NCBI GenBank assembly: GCA_002315285.1
Contig: DCGR01000024.1
Span: 9,827 to 16,283, forward strand
Length of the DNA stretch: 6,457 nt
Source of the DNA: Bacteroides sp. UBA1773
GTDB lineage: Bacteria > Bacteroidota > Bacteroidia > Bacteroidales > Bacteroidaceae
Reading direction: 5' to 3'
The translations under genes were made by a program, and so were the position numbers. The notes under the pieces are model-generated. The model was given only the letters and a program-made list of their open reading frames with translations. It made no database searches and was not told the DNA's origin. This document shows positions 6,435 through 6,457 of the stretch, in pieces. The stretch's first letter is position 1; every line of letters begins with the position of its first letter.

Positions 6435-6457
6435 GGTGTGTTAGTTCAGCTGGTTAG
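6435..6457 (+). tRNA. Second tRNA-Asp copy, cut by the window end
   Basis: The 23 bases from 6435 to the end are identical to the first 23 of the tRNA-Asp gene at 6329, beginning GGTGTGTTAGTTCAGC. This shows a tandem duplicate whose anticodon lies outside the window. The identity to tRNA-Asp is inferred from the matching acceptor strand and D arm; another tRNA sharing this 5' part is possible but unlikely. Confidence 0.8.

Overview
The window looks like a chromosomal segment from a member of the Bacteroidota, most likely Bacteroidales and plausibly Prevotella-like. Three things suggest this: promoter boxes of the TTTG / TAnnTTTG type, start codons preceded by A- or T-rich sequence with no Shine-Dalgarno motif, and protein sequences (aspartate kinase, diaminopimelate decarboxylase with ELGR and a YNCRQLP tail) that read like Bacteroidales family members. 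The genus call is inference.

Layout: the left edge (1-67) is the 3' part of a tRNA gene with anticodon CAT, followed by a clear intrinsic terminator (79-112). From 113 to 645 there is no credible gene. This gap is rich in structure. It holds a series of TGTCA-headed repeats read on the minus strand (about 159-309), which resembles one end of an IS21-type insertion sequence without its transposase. It then holds an unusual run of three hairpins with an 18-base direct repeat (341-468).

From 6203 down to 646 five genes run on the minus strand, almost certainly as one operon. In order of transcription they are an FtsE-type ABC ATPase, aspartate kinase (lysC), diaminopimelate decarboxylase (lysA), a membrane-anchored family 2 glycosyltransferase-like protein, and a LolC/LolE-type ABC permease. 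The first four are joined by three successive 4-base stop/start overlaps (ATGA, ATGA, GTGA); the last follows after 23 bases. LysC makes the first committed intermediate of the aspartate pathway, and LysA turns meso-diaminopimelate, also a peptidoglycan building block, into lysine. The operon therefore joins diaminopimelate/lysine supply with envelope and division functions.

The 125 bases between 6204 and 6328 carry two divergent Bacteroidota-type promoters, one for the operon and one for a tRNA-Asp(GTC) gene (6329-6402). A second tRNA-Asp copy starts at 6435 and is cut by the window end.

No entirely new system is evident. The points most worth a second look are the glycosyltransferase with a substituted DxD motif, the ATPase and permease at opposite ends of one coupled operon, the near-leaderless operon promoter, and the repeat- and hairpin-rich noncoding region.
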